Shown here one piece after another: positions 17,001-26,473 of a DNA stretch of 64,000 nucleotides. A program made the position numbers and the translations under genes. This DNA comes from JBLUOA01 sp048060095 (GTDB taxonomy: Bacteria > Pseudomonadota > Alphaproteobacteria > Rhodobacterales > Rhodobacteraceae), in assembly GCF_048060095.1 (NCBI RefSeq), contig NZ_JBLUOA010000001.1:248001-312000 (forward strand), read 5' to 3'. Position 1 is the first letter of the stretch, and every line of letters starts with the position of its first letter. A model generated the notes under the pieces. The model saw only the letters and a program-made list of their open reading frames with translations. It was not told the DNA's origin and did no database searches.

Positions 17001-18566
17001 CTATCCCCAGCGAGTCGTCTGCGTCGGTTCAACCAGCGACCCAAGTCCAATTTTGTCGCCGACCTTCTCCAACAGAAGGTTGATCGGCATGAAATTCGTG
17101 TGAATGTAATAAAGTCCCGCAGCGCCGATAATGATCGGAAGGACAATCGCGGCTGTAATCATAGCACGTTTGTTCAGGATTTGCCGCCGCGTTTGAATGT
17201 AGGGCACCGTGCCAAAGGGCGCGACGCCGAATTGCGCGGCAAGTTCCGCAGGACGACGGATAGTGTTGTTCAGGATCTCCAGCAGCAACAGGAACCCGAT
17301 GCCAAGCGCAAAGCCGCCGCCAAAGCCCGCTGCCACGATCAGCTTGCGGTTCGGGCTGGCCGGATTTTGCGGCACGACTGCCTGTTCCGTGACGGTGATC
17401 CGTTGCCCGCGCGATTGTGCTTCGATCTGGTCGCCAGTTCGCGCTTCGGCGAGGCTAGCGGTCGCCTGGCTATATTGGAGGCGCAGGTTGTCGTAATCGC
17501 GTTCAAGCGTGCCGAGGGCGATTGAATTCGTTGGCGTCGCGTCGATCGACTCCGCCAGCGCGTTCAGCTCTTGTTCGATAAGCTGTCGTTGATCTGCGAT
17601 GAACGCGATCTGGCCGTCGATATCGGAAAGTTGCAGTTCAAAGGCTGTCACATTGGGCGAGGTCTCAGTCCCGAGGCCAAGCCTGATATTTGCAGCTTCC
17701 AAAGCGGCGATCTGCGCTTCAAGCGATTTGATCCGGGGGTTTTCCGGCGAATAGATCACCAGCGCCGACGCCAGTTGATCTTTCAACTGCTGCAACTGGC
17801 GCTGCTCGGGCGTCAGGCTGTCGCCGCGGATGTCGAGCCGCCCGGTGCGGTCATAGATTTCGACGAGCCGCGCACGGCGGTCGCGAAGACCGGACAGTTC
17901 GCGTTCCAACTGCAACGCGCGTTCTTGTAGCGAAGACTGGCGATTGCGTCGGTATTCAAGACTGTCGGGCAGGGCATCCTTGTGCTGTTCTTTGAAGGAC
18001 AGGATGCGGCCACCCTGACGGGCCAATTCTTCGTCAAGCCGCGCGACTTCCTGCACGAAAAAATCGAGCGTTTCGCTGGCTACGGATGTCCGCATCTCGA
18101 CGTTCTGTTGCAGGATTTGCGTGACGAGCTCATTCGTGACTTGCGCCGACAATTCACCCGAGGACGCCGCGAAAGACACATTCACGAAGGACGCGCGGTT
18201 CAGCATCCCCAGCGGCAGGTCGATATTGATGCGCCGTTGCATATCTTCGACGATGGCGTCGGGCGTCATCCCTTCCTGATCCGCGTGCACACCGAATTGG
18301 CGTGACAGGTCGAGAAGGTTCGACCGCGTCAAAAGCCGCTGCTGGATGACCTCAAGAATCTCGACAACGCCGGTTTGCACAGTCGATGACGCTAATTCGC
18401 CCGGAATCTGGGGCGATTCGACGACGAGCCGCGCTTCGGCGTAGTAGACGGGCGGTAGGGTGTAGGCGAGTGTCAGGCCGCCGATGGTTCCGGCCAGAGT
18501 GAAAAAGATAAAGTAATGAATGCGTCTAAGAAATAAAGAAAAGTAGAATTTAATGTTTTGAATCAT
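17001..18566 (-). CDS. Wzc/GumC-like polysaccharide chain-length determinant
   Basis: This 521-residue inner-membrane co-polymerase has a membrane helix at about 19-37. A Wzz domain follows, then long coiled-coil segments (about 165-260 and 300-360), a second membrane helix near 410-430 and a third near 470-490. The proline-containing stretch PQNPASPNRKL before the second helix is characteristic of the family. It lacks the cytoplasmic kinase domain, which is supplied by the next gene. Its ATG at 18566 overlaps the ATPase stop as ATGA, so the two are translationally coupled. Confidence 0.92.
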   Translation of the reverse strand: MIQNIKFYFSLFLRRIHYFIFFTLAGTIGGLTLAYTLPPVYYAEARLVVESPQIPGELASSTVQTGVVEILEVIQQRLLTRSNLLDLSRQFGVHADQEGMTPDAIVEDMQRRINIDLPLGMLNRASFVNVSFAASSGELSAQVTNELVTQILQQNVEMRTSVASETLDFFVQEVARLDEELARQGGRILSFKEQHKDALPDSLEYRRNRQSSLQERALQLERELSGLRDRRARLVEIYDRTGRLDIRGDSLTPEQRQLQQLKDQLASALVIYSPENPRIKSLEAQIAALEAANIRLGLGTETSPNVTAFELQLSDIDGQIAFIADQRQLIEQELNALAESIDATPTNSIALGTLERDYDNLRLQYSQATASLAEARTGDQIEAQSRGQRITVTEQAVVPQNPASPNRKLIVAAGFGGGFALGIGFLLLLEILNNTIRRPAELAAQFGVAPFGTVPYIQTRRQILNKRAMITAAIVLPIIIGAAGLYYIHTNFMPINLLLEKVGDKIGLGSLVEPTQTTRWG

Positions 18567-19528
18567 CGAAGTAAGTCATCTTTGTTAACAAGGTCGCTGG
18601 CGCCAAAAAATGCACCGTCGTCCAAAACTCGCTGCACCGTCGCCTGCGTCACGCTCTTCTGTTGCTTCGCGAACGAGTAAACCATCGCAAGGTCACAGAG
18701 CTGATTGACGAGTCTGGGTACACCACCCGTGACCTCATATACAAGATTCGTGGCCGTTGGGCTGAAAAAATTGCGCTTGGCCCCTGCGACATCAAGGCGG
18801 TGCGCGACGTATTTCCGAACGGTTTTCGCATCCATCGCTGTCAGGTGAAAATTCGCGGCGACACGCTGCGCGAACTGGCGCATGTCGGCGCGGCCAACGA
18901 TATCGCGCAGTTCGGGCTGACCAACCAAAACAAGCTGCAACAGTTCATCCTTGTTGGAGTTGATGTTGGTAAACATCCGCAGTTCTTCCAGCGACTCTCG
19001 GCTGAGGTTCTGCGCCTCGTCAAAGATCAGGACGACCCGATTGCCCTGCGAATATTCATCAATCAGGTAGGTCTGGAATTCGGAAAACAGATCGACATAG
19101 GTCGATTCCGGGTTCGCCGGCTGGTCAAGTGCCATCAGAACCCAGCGCAGCAATTCGCCACGCGAGCCATGCGCGTTTGAGATCATGCCAACCTTCACGC
19201 CGCCATCCAGCTTTTTCAGAAGGTGATGGACCAACGTGGTTTTCCCAGCGCCAACTTCACCCGTAATCAGGGTGATCGGGGCGCGGGTGATGATGCCGTA
19301 TTCCAGCATCGTGTAAGCGCGGCGGTGAACGTCGGACCAGAACAAAAAATCAGGATCCGGAACAAGTGAAAAAGGGCGTTCGGTCAGGCCAAAATGCGAT
19401 GTATAAATATCAAGAGAGCTGCTGCCGGGCTGCTCCGTCGAATGGTCAGATGGTGAGATATTCACAGCCTCCCCTTGCTGGGCCCGCAGTAATCCCGCGA
19501 AGCTATCGTTCTTCGAATACTCGTTCAT
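18563..19528 (-). CDS. ExeA-like AAA ATPase of the exosortase-associated locus
   Basis: This 321-residue AAA ATPase resembles the XrtA/PEP-CTERM-associated ATPase and GspA/ExeA. The conserved opening SHFGLTERPFSLVPDPDFLF lies near residue 44. Walker A is GEVGAGKTT at 90-98. Walker B VVLIFDEAQNLS has D169 and E170. A C-terminal lid has the usual GGVPRLVNQLCDLA. The start is uncertain. The ATG at 19528 fits family length, but the frame stays open to ATGs at 19741 and 19759, which would add about 70 residues of polar sequence. It is the first gene of the ATPase - Wzc - CpsD group. Confidence 0.88.
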   Translation of the reverse strand: MNEYSKNDSFAGLLRAQQGEAVNISPSDHSTEQPGSSSLDIYTSHFGLTERPFSLVPDPDFLFWSDVHRRAYTMLEYGIITRAPITLITGEVGAGKTTLVHHLLKKLDGGVKVGMISNAHGSRGELLRWVLMALDQPANPESTYVDLFSEFQTYLIDEYSQGNRVVLIFDEAQNLSRESLEELRMFTNINSNKDELLQLVLVGQPELRDIVGRADMRQFAQRVAANFHLTAMDAKTVRKYVAHRLDVAGAKRNFFSPTATNLVYEVTGGVPRLVNQLCDLAMVYSFAKQQKSVTQATVQRVLDDGAFFGASDLVNKDDLLR

Positions 19529-20156
19529 ATCCGATCCCGGAGCATTCGATAAGGTATCTGCATAACGTGTTTCGCCGCTTTCGGCATCATCCAAATACGG
19601 CCGGTGGCGAAATACCCACTTATGCGACAAATCGGGCGATTCAAGAACAAGGGCAGGGCGTCTAACACGTTGATGATCCGTCAAAGATGATCTGTTTTCA
19701 CAGACTCGTGGCTGTCGGGTGTATCTTACATGTTCGTTCATGAATCCAACCTTCGACAAAGCGCAAACCTAATGCGAACGGCACGCGCTGCAAAGTTCGC
19801 CGCGTGCAATCTCGTAGAAGTTGCGTGGCCCCAATTGTTCTTCCAGCCCTCTTTTTCGCAAGACAATCGGGCAAAAACAAGGCGTTACAGAATCGTGACC
19901 GTTCGACTGTGTTATCGGGTCAACAGCGCGACTGGCTGAGGGGCGATTCAACCGCTATCGGCGTGATTGAAATTGGTCCGGATTCGGCCTGTTTCGCGAT
20001 GTGCAATAATGCGAAACGGGGCGTCGCTTTGATGCCAGAACCCGGACGGCCATTCGGGCTGTGCTAAAATTCATCGGCTGTCAGCCGCAGTCTGGGATGG
20101 AAAATCGTCCAGAATGGGATAGATCAGCACGACGGTATCATCGAACGGAAGACGCA
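19529..20156. promoter_or_regulatory. Divergent region between the ATPase and TPR lipoprotein genes
   Basis: These 628 bases lie between two divergent genes and should contain both promoters. About 230 bases of it (19529-19759) could be an N-terminal extension of the ATPase if an upstream ATG is used. No clear paired promoter hexamers or further gene were identified. GC content dips near 19720-19950. Confidence 0.4.
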
Positions 20157-22574
20157 ATGCTGCGGCGATCACGACTATTCTTATCTACTAGCGTTTTGTT
20201 TCTTGGCCTGTTTTTGGCGGGATGTGAGGATTCGAAAGAACGCGCGGAGCGGCATTTCCAATCCGGTGTTGAATTGCTTGAAGCGGGCGATGTCGACCGC
20301 GCCGTGGTCGAATTTCGCAACGCGCTGAAATACGACGATAGCCATAAAGAGGCGCGACTGGCCTATGCCAAGGCAGAACGCGAACGTGGCGATATTCAGG
20401 AAGCATTCAGCCAGTATTTGCGGGCCGTCGAATACTACCCCGACTCGCTTGAGGCGCATGTCGCGCTAACCCGCATGTCGATCGAATACCACCGCTGGGA
20501 TATTGCAGAGCGCCACAATGATTTTGCGTTAAAGCTCGCCCCTGATGATCCAGAGGTCGTGTTCCTGAACGCAGCGCTTGAGTATCGCTATGCGATGGTT
20601 GCGAACAACGCCGGCGCTGCGGAGGAGCCTGTTGCGATTGCCAACGAGGTGATCGAACGGGATCAGCATGACCCCCTCGCGTGGCGCATCGTGATTGATG
20701 ATCCGCTGACCCGTGGCGATCTGCCCGCGGCACTCGCCGAAGTGAACACCGCGCTGGGCTTCCTGCCCGGGCGCTATGAGCTTCACACGATCAAGCTGCG
20801 TATCCTCAATGAAATGGGCGACCTCGACGGTGTGGGCGACACACTGAAGGTGATGACGCAGCAATTCCCGAACGATGAGGACGCGCGGAACCTGCTGCTC
20901 ACCTGGTATATCGAACAAGAGGATATTGAAGGCGCCGAAACATTCTTGCGCCAGATTGCCGACGCCCCCGGTGCGACGATCGGCCAGAAACTTATCGTCG
21001 TGGATTTCCTTCGCCAGACGGTGGGCCGTGCCGCCGCAACGGCAGAGGTTGAGCGCCTGATCGCAGACGACTCGACGAACGTGACCTATCAGGCGGCACA
21101 GGCGAGCATCCTGTTTGAAGACGGAGAGACGGATCGCGCCATCGCCCAGATGCAGGACATCCTGAACGATCGCGCAGCGTCCGAAGAAACCTCAAACCTG
21201 CGGATCATTCTGGCGCGGATGTTGATGAATGCCGGAAACGAAGCCGACGCCCGCGCCGAGGTGGACAAGATACTTACGGCTGAAGAGGGGCACGTCGAGG
21301 CGCTCAAGATGAAAGCGGCCTGGTTGATCGAGGATGGTCAATCCAGCGACGCCGTTGTTTCGCTGCGTCGAGCACAGGGGCAGGCGCCTCGTGACCCCGA
21401 GATCATGCTGTTGATGGGCCGCGCGCACGAACGCGCTGGCGCGCGTGAACTGGCGGGCGAACGCTATGCCTTGGCCGTTGAGCTGTCGGGCGGCGCGGTC
21501 GAGGAAACCCTGACCTACGCGGCCTTCCTGATGGCGGATGAACGACTGGAGGCGACCGAAGCCGTCTTGCGCGACGCCCTGAACGTCGCGCCCGGCGATG
21601 TTCGCCTGCTGGCCGCGATGGGTGACGTTCAGTTGCAAAAACGGAACTGGTCGCTGGTCGAACAGATCATCGAAAAACTCCACAGCGCCGACACGCCCGC
21701 CTCAACACAAGCCGCCAACACGATCCAATCTGAACTGTTGCTGGCGCAAAACCGGCTTGAGGACGCGATGACCTTTCAGCGGGATCTGACCGTTTCAACC
21801 GGGGCTTTGGCGCGGCTGGTGCAAGAGCTAGTGGACGACGAACGATATAACGCGGCGATCAGCTTTCTTGATGAGCGGCTGAAAAACGCGCCGGGCGATC
21901 CGACCATGCGGTTTCTGCTCGCACGGGTGTATGGCGAGGCCGATCAATTCGACGAAGCCGAAGCGATCTATCGTGAGTTGCTGAACGAATTTCCGGGTGC
22001 CGACCGCCCGCTGCAAGGGCTGCATCGATTGCTTGAGGAGCAGGGCCGCGATACGGAAGCGCAAGCGTTGATCGACGATGCTATCGCCGCCGCGCCGGAT
22101 GCGATCACCCCGCGCCTCGTGAAAGCCGCGCGGCTGGAGGAGGAGGGCGATATCGAAGGCGCGATCGCGATCTACGAAGGGCTTTATGAACAGGACGATA
22201 CCAACGTGATCGTCGCCAACAATCTTGCCAGCCTGCTTGCGACCTATCACGGCGACGAGGACAGTCTGGGGCGAGCCGCGCAAATCGCCCAACCCCTCAG
22301 CGGGTCAGAGATTCCGGCATTTCAAGACACCTATGGCTGGATCGAGTACCGGCGCGGGAATTATGCCGACGCGCTGTCATACCTCAAACCCGCGTCCGAG
22401 AGCCTGTCTGACGACGCGATGGTTCAGTATCATCTGGGCATGACCTATGTGGCGCTCGACCGAAAACGCGACGCAAGACATGCGTTCACCCGCGTGTTGG
22501 AGATTGCAGGCGACAGCGATCAGCCGCAGTTTGCTGAGGCCCGGAGGCTGCTAAGCGAGCTGGCCGAGGAATAG
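20157..22574 (+). CDS. TPR-repeat lipoprotein, PrsT-like
   Basis: This 805-residue protein starts with a lipoprotein signal (SVLFLGLFLAGC, acylated cysteine 23). Tandem tetratricopeptide repeats fill the rest, for example residues following AERHFQSGVELLEAGDVDRA and the later units ending in LLSELAEE. Large TPR lipoproteins of this shape (PrsT) accompany exosortase loci and probably act as periplasmic scaffolds for polysaccharide assembly or export. The ATG at 20157 has GGAAGA five bases upstream; the earlier frame from 20061 has no signal peptide at its front. It is divergent from the ATPase and precedes the VPLPA-CTERM gene. Confidence 0.9.
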   Translation: MLRRSRLFLSTSVLFLGLFLAGCEDSKERAERHFQSGVELLEAGDVDRAVVEFRNALKYDDSHKEARLAYAKAERERGDIQEAFSQYLRAVEYYPDSLEAHVALTRMSIEYHRWDIAERHNDFALKLAPDDPEVVFLNAALEYRYAMVANNAGAAEEPVAIANEVIERDQHDPLAWRIVIDDPLTRGDLPAALAEVNTALGFLPGRYELHTIKLRILNEMGDLDGVGDTLKVMTQQFPNDEDARNLLLTWYIEQEDIEGAETFLRQIADAPGATIGQKLIVVDFLRQTVGRAAATAEVERLIADDSTNVTYQAAQASILFEDGETDRAIAQMQDILNDRAASEETSNLRIILARMLMNAGNEADARAEVDKILTAEEGHVEALKMKAAWLIEDGQSSDAVVSLRRAQGQAPRDPEIMLLMGRAHERAGARELAGERYALAVELSGGAVEETLTYAAFLMADERLEATEAVLRDALNVAPGDVRLLAAMGDVQLQKRNWSLVEQIIEKLHSADTPASTQAANTIQSELLLAQNRLEDAMTFQRDLTVSTGALARLVQELVDDERYNAAISFLDERLKNAPGDPTMRFLLARVYGEADQFDEAEAIYRELLNEFPGADRPLQGLHRLLEEQGRDTEAQALIDDAIAAAPDAITPRLVKAARLEEEGDIEGAIAIYEGLYEQDDTNVIVANNLASLLATYHGDEDSLGRAAQIAQPLSGSEIPAFQDTYGWIEYRRGNYADALSYLKPASESLSDDAMVQYHLGMTYVALDRKRDARHAFTRVLEIAGDSDQPQFAEARRLLSELAEE

Positions 22575-22998
22575 TCGCTGACGCGGGGCTAACCGGGGGG
22601 TGAATCCTTGCTGGGAGGCGAGCATTTTCAGGCGGCCATTCTCCGCCGATCAGGTCATGATTGTTAGGTGAGCGCGTATCAAAATGGCTATTTTGGCTCG
22701 ATTGTTGTGATTTTCGAAACGATGTGCGAGCGGGCATTGTCTTGGGACCGCCTGCGATTTTGCGACGGACAGAAGTTATAAAAATTCATTAAACACAGAT
22801 TGTTAATGTGTTTATGTGGGGCGAAAATCTGGTAATCCCAGCGGTTCGTGACGGACCTCCGTTGTCTTCCTGACGCACCACATAGGATTATGGCGAGAGA
22901 TAGGCGAAAGTTCGCTTGTGTCACCGTTATATTTCCGTTAACCCTTAGGTGTGTTTCGAAAGCTGTTTTTTAGCTACTAATATTGAGGTTGTGTTTTT
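22575..22998. promoter_or_regulatory. Intergenic region upstream of the VPLPA-CTERM gene
   Basis: These 424 bases hold no convincing gene. The second half is AT-rich and includes a perfect inverted repeat (22790-22814) and the ribosome-binding site GAGG near 22985. This long leader is unusual in an otherwise compact region and suggests separate regulation of the surface protein. Confidence 0.5.
22790..22814. promoter_or_regulatory. Perfect inverted repeat, possible operator
   Basis: TAAACACA (22790-22797) and TGTGTTTA (22807-22814) are exact reverse complements separated by nine bases (centre to centre 17). It lies about 185 bases upstream of the VPLPA-CTERM start in AT-rich sequence. The geometry fits a dimeric regulator site. 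A weak hairpin is the alternative. Confidence 0.45.
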
Positions 22999-23598
22999 AT
23001 GTCCTACCTAGGCAAAATAATTCCAGCAGTAGCCCTTGCTCTGGGCCTCGCGATTTCTCCGACATCTTCCGATGCTGCGACGTTCACCGTCGATCTGGAT
23101 AACTCGTCCGTTTCCGTTGTCAGAACGTCTGGCTTTGGTCACGTGAGTGGCGCTCTGGCGCTTGAAGATGGTTACACGTTTGATGTCGATACAGGCGACA
23201 CCAACACGTTCGACTTCCTTCGGTTCTCGACCAACAGCCGTTTCCTTTTCGGTGACTTCAGCATCCAGGCGACCCTCGCCTTCCTCGCACCTGAGGAATT
23301 CAGCGTCGGGTCCAGCGGTATTATGAACGCGGTATCACTTTTGGGTTCGATTTCGGCGGGCACGCTGAACTGGACCGGCGTTCCGACTGAGTTCACGCTA
23401 GCTGACGGGTCGACCATCGGCGTCAATTTCCAAGGGGGCCGCAGCGTGTTCCTTGGTAATTCGATCACCACCACAGCATCCGTTACGGGTATCGACATCG
23501 TCGACGCACCCGCACCGGTTCCGCTGCCTGCAGCGGGCTTCCTGCTTCTGGGCGCGCTTGGTGGTCTGGGTCTGATGCGTCGCCGCAAAAAGGCCTAA
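22999..23598 (+). CDS. VPLPA-CTERM sorting domain surface protein
   Basis: This 199-residue exported protein has an N-terminal signal peptide (VALALGLAISPTSSDA, cleavage before ATFT). A beta-rich body with many Ser, Thr, Phe and Gly residues follows. The C-terminus is a classic sorting signal: VPLPA at 174-178, a hydrophobic helix and the basic tail RRRKKA. Proteins of this type are processed by XrtD-class exosortases and often become surface or matrix components. This is the only such substrate in the window, with the exosortase at 6068-7675. A strong terminator follows, so it is probably a single-gene transcript. Confidence 0.93.
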   Translation: MSYLGKIIPAVALALGLAISPTSSDAATFTVDLDNSSVSVVRTSGFGHVSGALALEDGYTFDVDTGDTNTFDFLRFSTNSRFLFGDFSIQATLAFLAPEEFSVGSSGIMNAVSLLGSISAGTLNWTGVPTEFTLADGSTIGVNFQGGRSVFLGNSITTTASVTGIDIVDAPAPVPLPAAGFLLLGALGGLGLMRRRKKA

Positions 23599-23622
23599 AC
23601 GCCAAATCAAGTGTTAATTGGG

Positions 23623-23653
23623 AACGGGCGATCTTAGGTCGCCCGTTTTCTTT
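23623..23653 (+). terminator. Rho-independent terminator after the VPLPA-CTERM gene
   Basis: A perfect 9-base stem, AACGGGCGA (23623-23631) with TCGCCCGTT (23639-23647), has a 7-base loop and runs into TTTTCTTTT. On the other strand A-rich sequence also gives a U-run, so it can serve the convergent VOC gene as well. Confidence 0.88.
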
Positions 23654-23667
23654 TGCGGTGACGCAGT

Positions 23668-24105
23668 TCAATCGGCTGAGGGGTCGCCCCTGGACGATGG
23701 ATCATAGGCGACAAGCTCGACGGTGTTGCCATCCGGGTCTTGCGTGAAAATTCCGCGCCAGCCGATCCAGTCGAATTCCTCAATTCGGTATGGCTGCTTC
23801 AGGCTCTCATACCAAGCAATAACGGCGTCCTGTTCCTGATAGGAAACGGTCAGCGCGATGTGGTGAAGCGATGAAGCCGCGCCAGTGGCGGGCTTGTCGC
23901 CGTCCGCCCGAAACAGCGCCAGCACGCAGGTATGCCCGGCGTAGCCGTCGGCCACCTTCAAAAACACAATATCGCGCCGATGTCCCCCGGGCAGTGGGCT
24001 CAGGCCGATGACGTCCCGATAGAAGGACACCATCGCATCGATGTTTTCGCATCGAATAGCGATTTCGCCCAACGCACGGGGTTTGAATTTGCGTTCGATT
24101 TCCAT
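23668..24105 (-). CDS. VOC-family (glyoxalase/bleomycin resistance) protein
   Basis: This 145-residue protein has the paired beta-alpha-beta modules of the vicinal oxygen chelate fold. The first begins at IAIRCENIDAMVSFYRDVIGL. The second begins at HHIALTVSYQEQDAVIAWY and ends with DPDGNTVELVAYD, which supplies a typical metal-ligand glutamate. Members include glyoxalases, extradiol dioxygenases and antibiotic-binding proteins, so the reaction cannot be named. The gene lies 37 bases after the histidine kinase on the same strand and may be co-transcribed with it. Its ribosome-binding site is weak. Confidence 0.85.
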   Translation of the reverse strand: MEIERKFKPRALGEIAIRCENIDAMVSFYRDVIGLSPLPGGHRRDIVFLKVADGYAGHTCVLALFRADGDKPATGAASSLHHIALTVSYQEQDAVIAWYESLKQPYRIEEFDWIGWRGIFTQDPDGNTVELVAYDPSSRGDPSAD

Positions 24106-24142
24106 TTACGGAAACTCGCATGCCGAAAGCCGTAAAACAATG

Positions 24143-26329
24143 TCAGAGCGCGGCGGCACCCGTGGGTGTCTCGCGAGGCGTCGTGTCACTTAACAAAGCG
24201 GTGATCCGGTCCTCTATATCGGCTTTGCGAAGCGGTTTGGTCAGATAGTAATCAATCCCCGCCGCGATAATGTCGTCCGCGTCGCCCTGCATCGCGTGGG
24301 CGGTCATGGCGACGATGGGGACGGGGGTGCGGTCGCCCTCCGCCTCTATCGCGCGGATGCGTTGCGCGGCGGCCTTCCCATCGACGACGGGCATGGAGAT
24401 ATCCATGAAGACGATGTCAGGCTTGAAGGTATGGTAGGCGGCGACCGCCTCCTCCCCATTGGTGGCGAATTCGACGATTGCGTTAAGCGCACGGACCATT
24501 CTCGCGAAGACCAGTCGGTTCGTCTTGTTGTCTTCGGCGGCGAGGATTTTGATGCGACTGCCTTCGATGGGAGGCAGCGGTGGGCGCTCCTCCGCCATGT
24601 TATCCGGCTCCGGAACATGCCGCAAAATCTCATGCACATCGCGCCGGGACATGGGTTTTTTCAGCACGGACACCACGTTTGCTCCGTCAAAATCATCGGC
24701 CTTCATGCCGCCGAGCGATGAGAGCAGGATAATCTGCGTCGTCGGCAAATCATCCGCAAGTGTCCTGGTAAGGTCATGTGGGTCGACATTGGGCATATCT
24801 GCCTCAGCCAGAATAAGGTCGATATCAGCGGCGTGCGCGCCTCGGAACGCGTCAACGCTTTTGAAGCATTGAACGTTGACGCCGAACACGGACAATTGCC
24901 GATTGAGGATCATTCCCGTCATCTGGTTTGCCGCAATAATCGCGACGGATTTTAGGTCGGAGGGCAGGTTCGGCGGGATGACATCGCCACCGCCGGACCG
25001 CGGCAGTTTCAGCGCGACGCCAAAGCACGAACCCTCCCCATCGACGGAATCGACCCAAATCTCGCCGCCCATCAGCTCGACAAGCTGCTTGGTGATCGAC
25101 AGCCCCAGACCGGTGCCATCGAATTTGCGGTTCCGGTCGTTTTCGACCTGATTGAACTCTCCGAATATGTGATCGACCATGCCGTCGGCGATCCCGATCC
25201 CGGTATCTTCAACCGAAATGTGCAATTGCGTCGTGCCCGTATCGCTGACCTCAAGCCCGACGACCCGGACGATGACGTGCCCATCAGCCGTGAATTTCAC
25301 CGCGTTTCCGATCAGGTTGGTCAGTATTTGTCGGATGCGCCCGGCATCGCCGACATAGCGGCTGGGCAGAAGCACGTCGAAGTCGAGCAGCAGGTCGATA
25401 CCCTTTTCCCGTGCAGTTGGCAGCAGCAGGGTCAGAACCTCGTTGATCGACTGTTCCAGATCGAAATGATCCTCTTTCAGTGACAACTTCCCCGCCTCAA
25501 TCTTCGAATAATCAAGGATGTCGTTGATTATGACCAGCAGCGCCTCGCCGGACTTCTTGATGGTTTCGACGTAGAGCGCCTGTTCCTCGCAAAGCTCGGA
25601 TTCCTGCAATAGTTCTGCCATCCCGACCACGCCATTCATCGGCGTCCTGATCTCATGGCTCATGTTGGCAAGGAACGCGGACTTCGCGCGGTTCGCGGCT
25701 TCCGCCCGTTCGCGGGCTTCTTTCAGTTCCACCTCATGCCGGATGGTTTCGGTGATATTGATAGCGAGCGATACCGTATCCCCGTCGGGCGAACGCCTGT
25801 CGATCAGCTTGATGTATTCGCCGTTAAACAGCTTGACGGTGCGCGGTTCGGGATCATGGCCGTTCCAACGCTCAAGCATTTCAGCCTGCCATTCGGCGGA
25901 GGGTTGGGTCCCGAGGTCAACGATGCCCTCTTCGGCAATCAGTTCAAGCGCGCGGCCGTATTTCAGGCCGGGGCGGACCTCTTCAATTCCGTCAAATACA
26001 GCCAGATAGGCACTGTTCGCCGTCACCATCCGATGATCGGAGTCGAACACCGCGAAGCCATCCTGAATGGTCTGGATCGAATCCCAAAGCCTGCGTTCGG
26101 CGATCCGTAGATCAGATCGGACTTGCGTATTCTCGCCCTTCAACGCCTCGGCCTCTGACCTGACCTGCTCAACCTCCTGCCGTTTTACGACGATCTCATC
26201 CGACAGGGCGCGGGCGCGGTGGCTGAGTTTTTCGTTCGCTGCAAACAGTTCGGCCTGCTTCAATTCAAGCAACCGTTCCGCCGCAAGGCGCCCGCGCCGT
26301 TCCTGAGCAAGCGTATCCATCAGGCTCAT
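24143..26329 (-). CDS. Hybrid sensor histidine kinase with two receiver domains
   Basis: This 728-residue cytoplasmic kinase has no membrane segment. A coiled coil covers residues 9-80 and a PAS-like domain 81-195 (IQDGFAVFDSDHRMV). HisKA follows with phospho-acceptor H225 (ANMSHEIRTPMN), then HATPase_c with N342 (GNAVKFT), DTGIG near 375 and GTGLGL near 405. The first receiver, 460-570, has E509 where the phospho-aspartate should be and lacks the acidic pair. The second, 592-715, is intact with D643 (FMDISMP). The ATG at 26329 has a strong GGAGGT. It is divergent from the alpha-2-macroglobulin gene. The signal and any output partner are unknown. Confidence 0.92.
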   Translation of the reverse strand: MSLMDTLAQERRGRLAAERLLELKQAELFAANEKLSHRARALSDEIVVKRQEVEQVRSEAEALKGENTQVRSDLRIAERRLWDSIQTIQDGFAVFDSDHRMVTANSAYLAVFDGIEEVRPGLKYGRALELIAEEGIVDLGTQPSAEWQAEMLERWNGHDPEPRTVKLFNGEYIKLIDRRSPDGDTVSLAINITETIRHEVELKEARERAEAANRAKSAFLANMSHEIRTPMNGVVGMAELLQESELCEEQALYVETIKKSGEALLVIINDILDYSKIEAGKLSLKEDHFDLEQSINEVLTLLLPTAREKGIDLLLDFDVLLPSRYVGDAGRIRQILTNLIGNAVKFTADGHVIVRVVGLEVSDTGTTQLHISVEDTGIGIADGMVDHIFGEFNQVENDRNRKFDGTGLGLSITKQLVELMGGEIWVDSVDGEGSCFGVALKLPRSGGGDVIPPNLPSDLKSVAIIAANQMTGMILNRQLSVFGVNVQCFKSVDAFRGAHAADIDLILAEADMPNVDPHDLTRTLADDLPTTQIILLSSLGGMKADDFDGANVVSVLKKPMSRRDVHEILRHVPEPDNMAEERPPLPPIEGSRIKILAAEDNKTNRLVFARMVRALNAIVEFATNGEEAVAAYHTFKPDIVFMDISMPVVDGKAAAQRIRAIEAEGDRTPVPIVAMTAHAMQGDADDIIAAGIDYYLTKPLRKADIEDRITALLSDTTPRETPTGAAAL

Positions 26330-26473
26330 CCGCGACCTCCGAAAATTAGACTCAATCTGGCGGAAACAATTCCAGAACTCTGTGAACAGCCTCTTAATGC
26401 GCGTCGGCAGGAATCGTTGCGCCACCTTGGGTGGCGTGTCACGATCCCTTCAAATCCGGCCGGAGGATATGGT

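Noticed and set aside
26219..26473. N-terminal extension of the macroglobulin gene
   Set aside because: It would overlap the divergent kinase gene by more than 100 bases, and the ATG at 26474 has GGAGG and opens a proper signal peptide.
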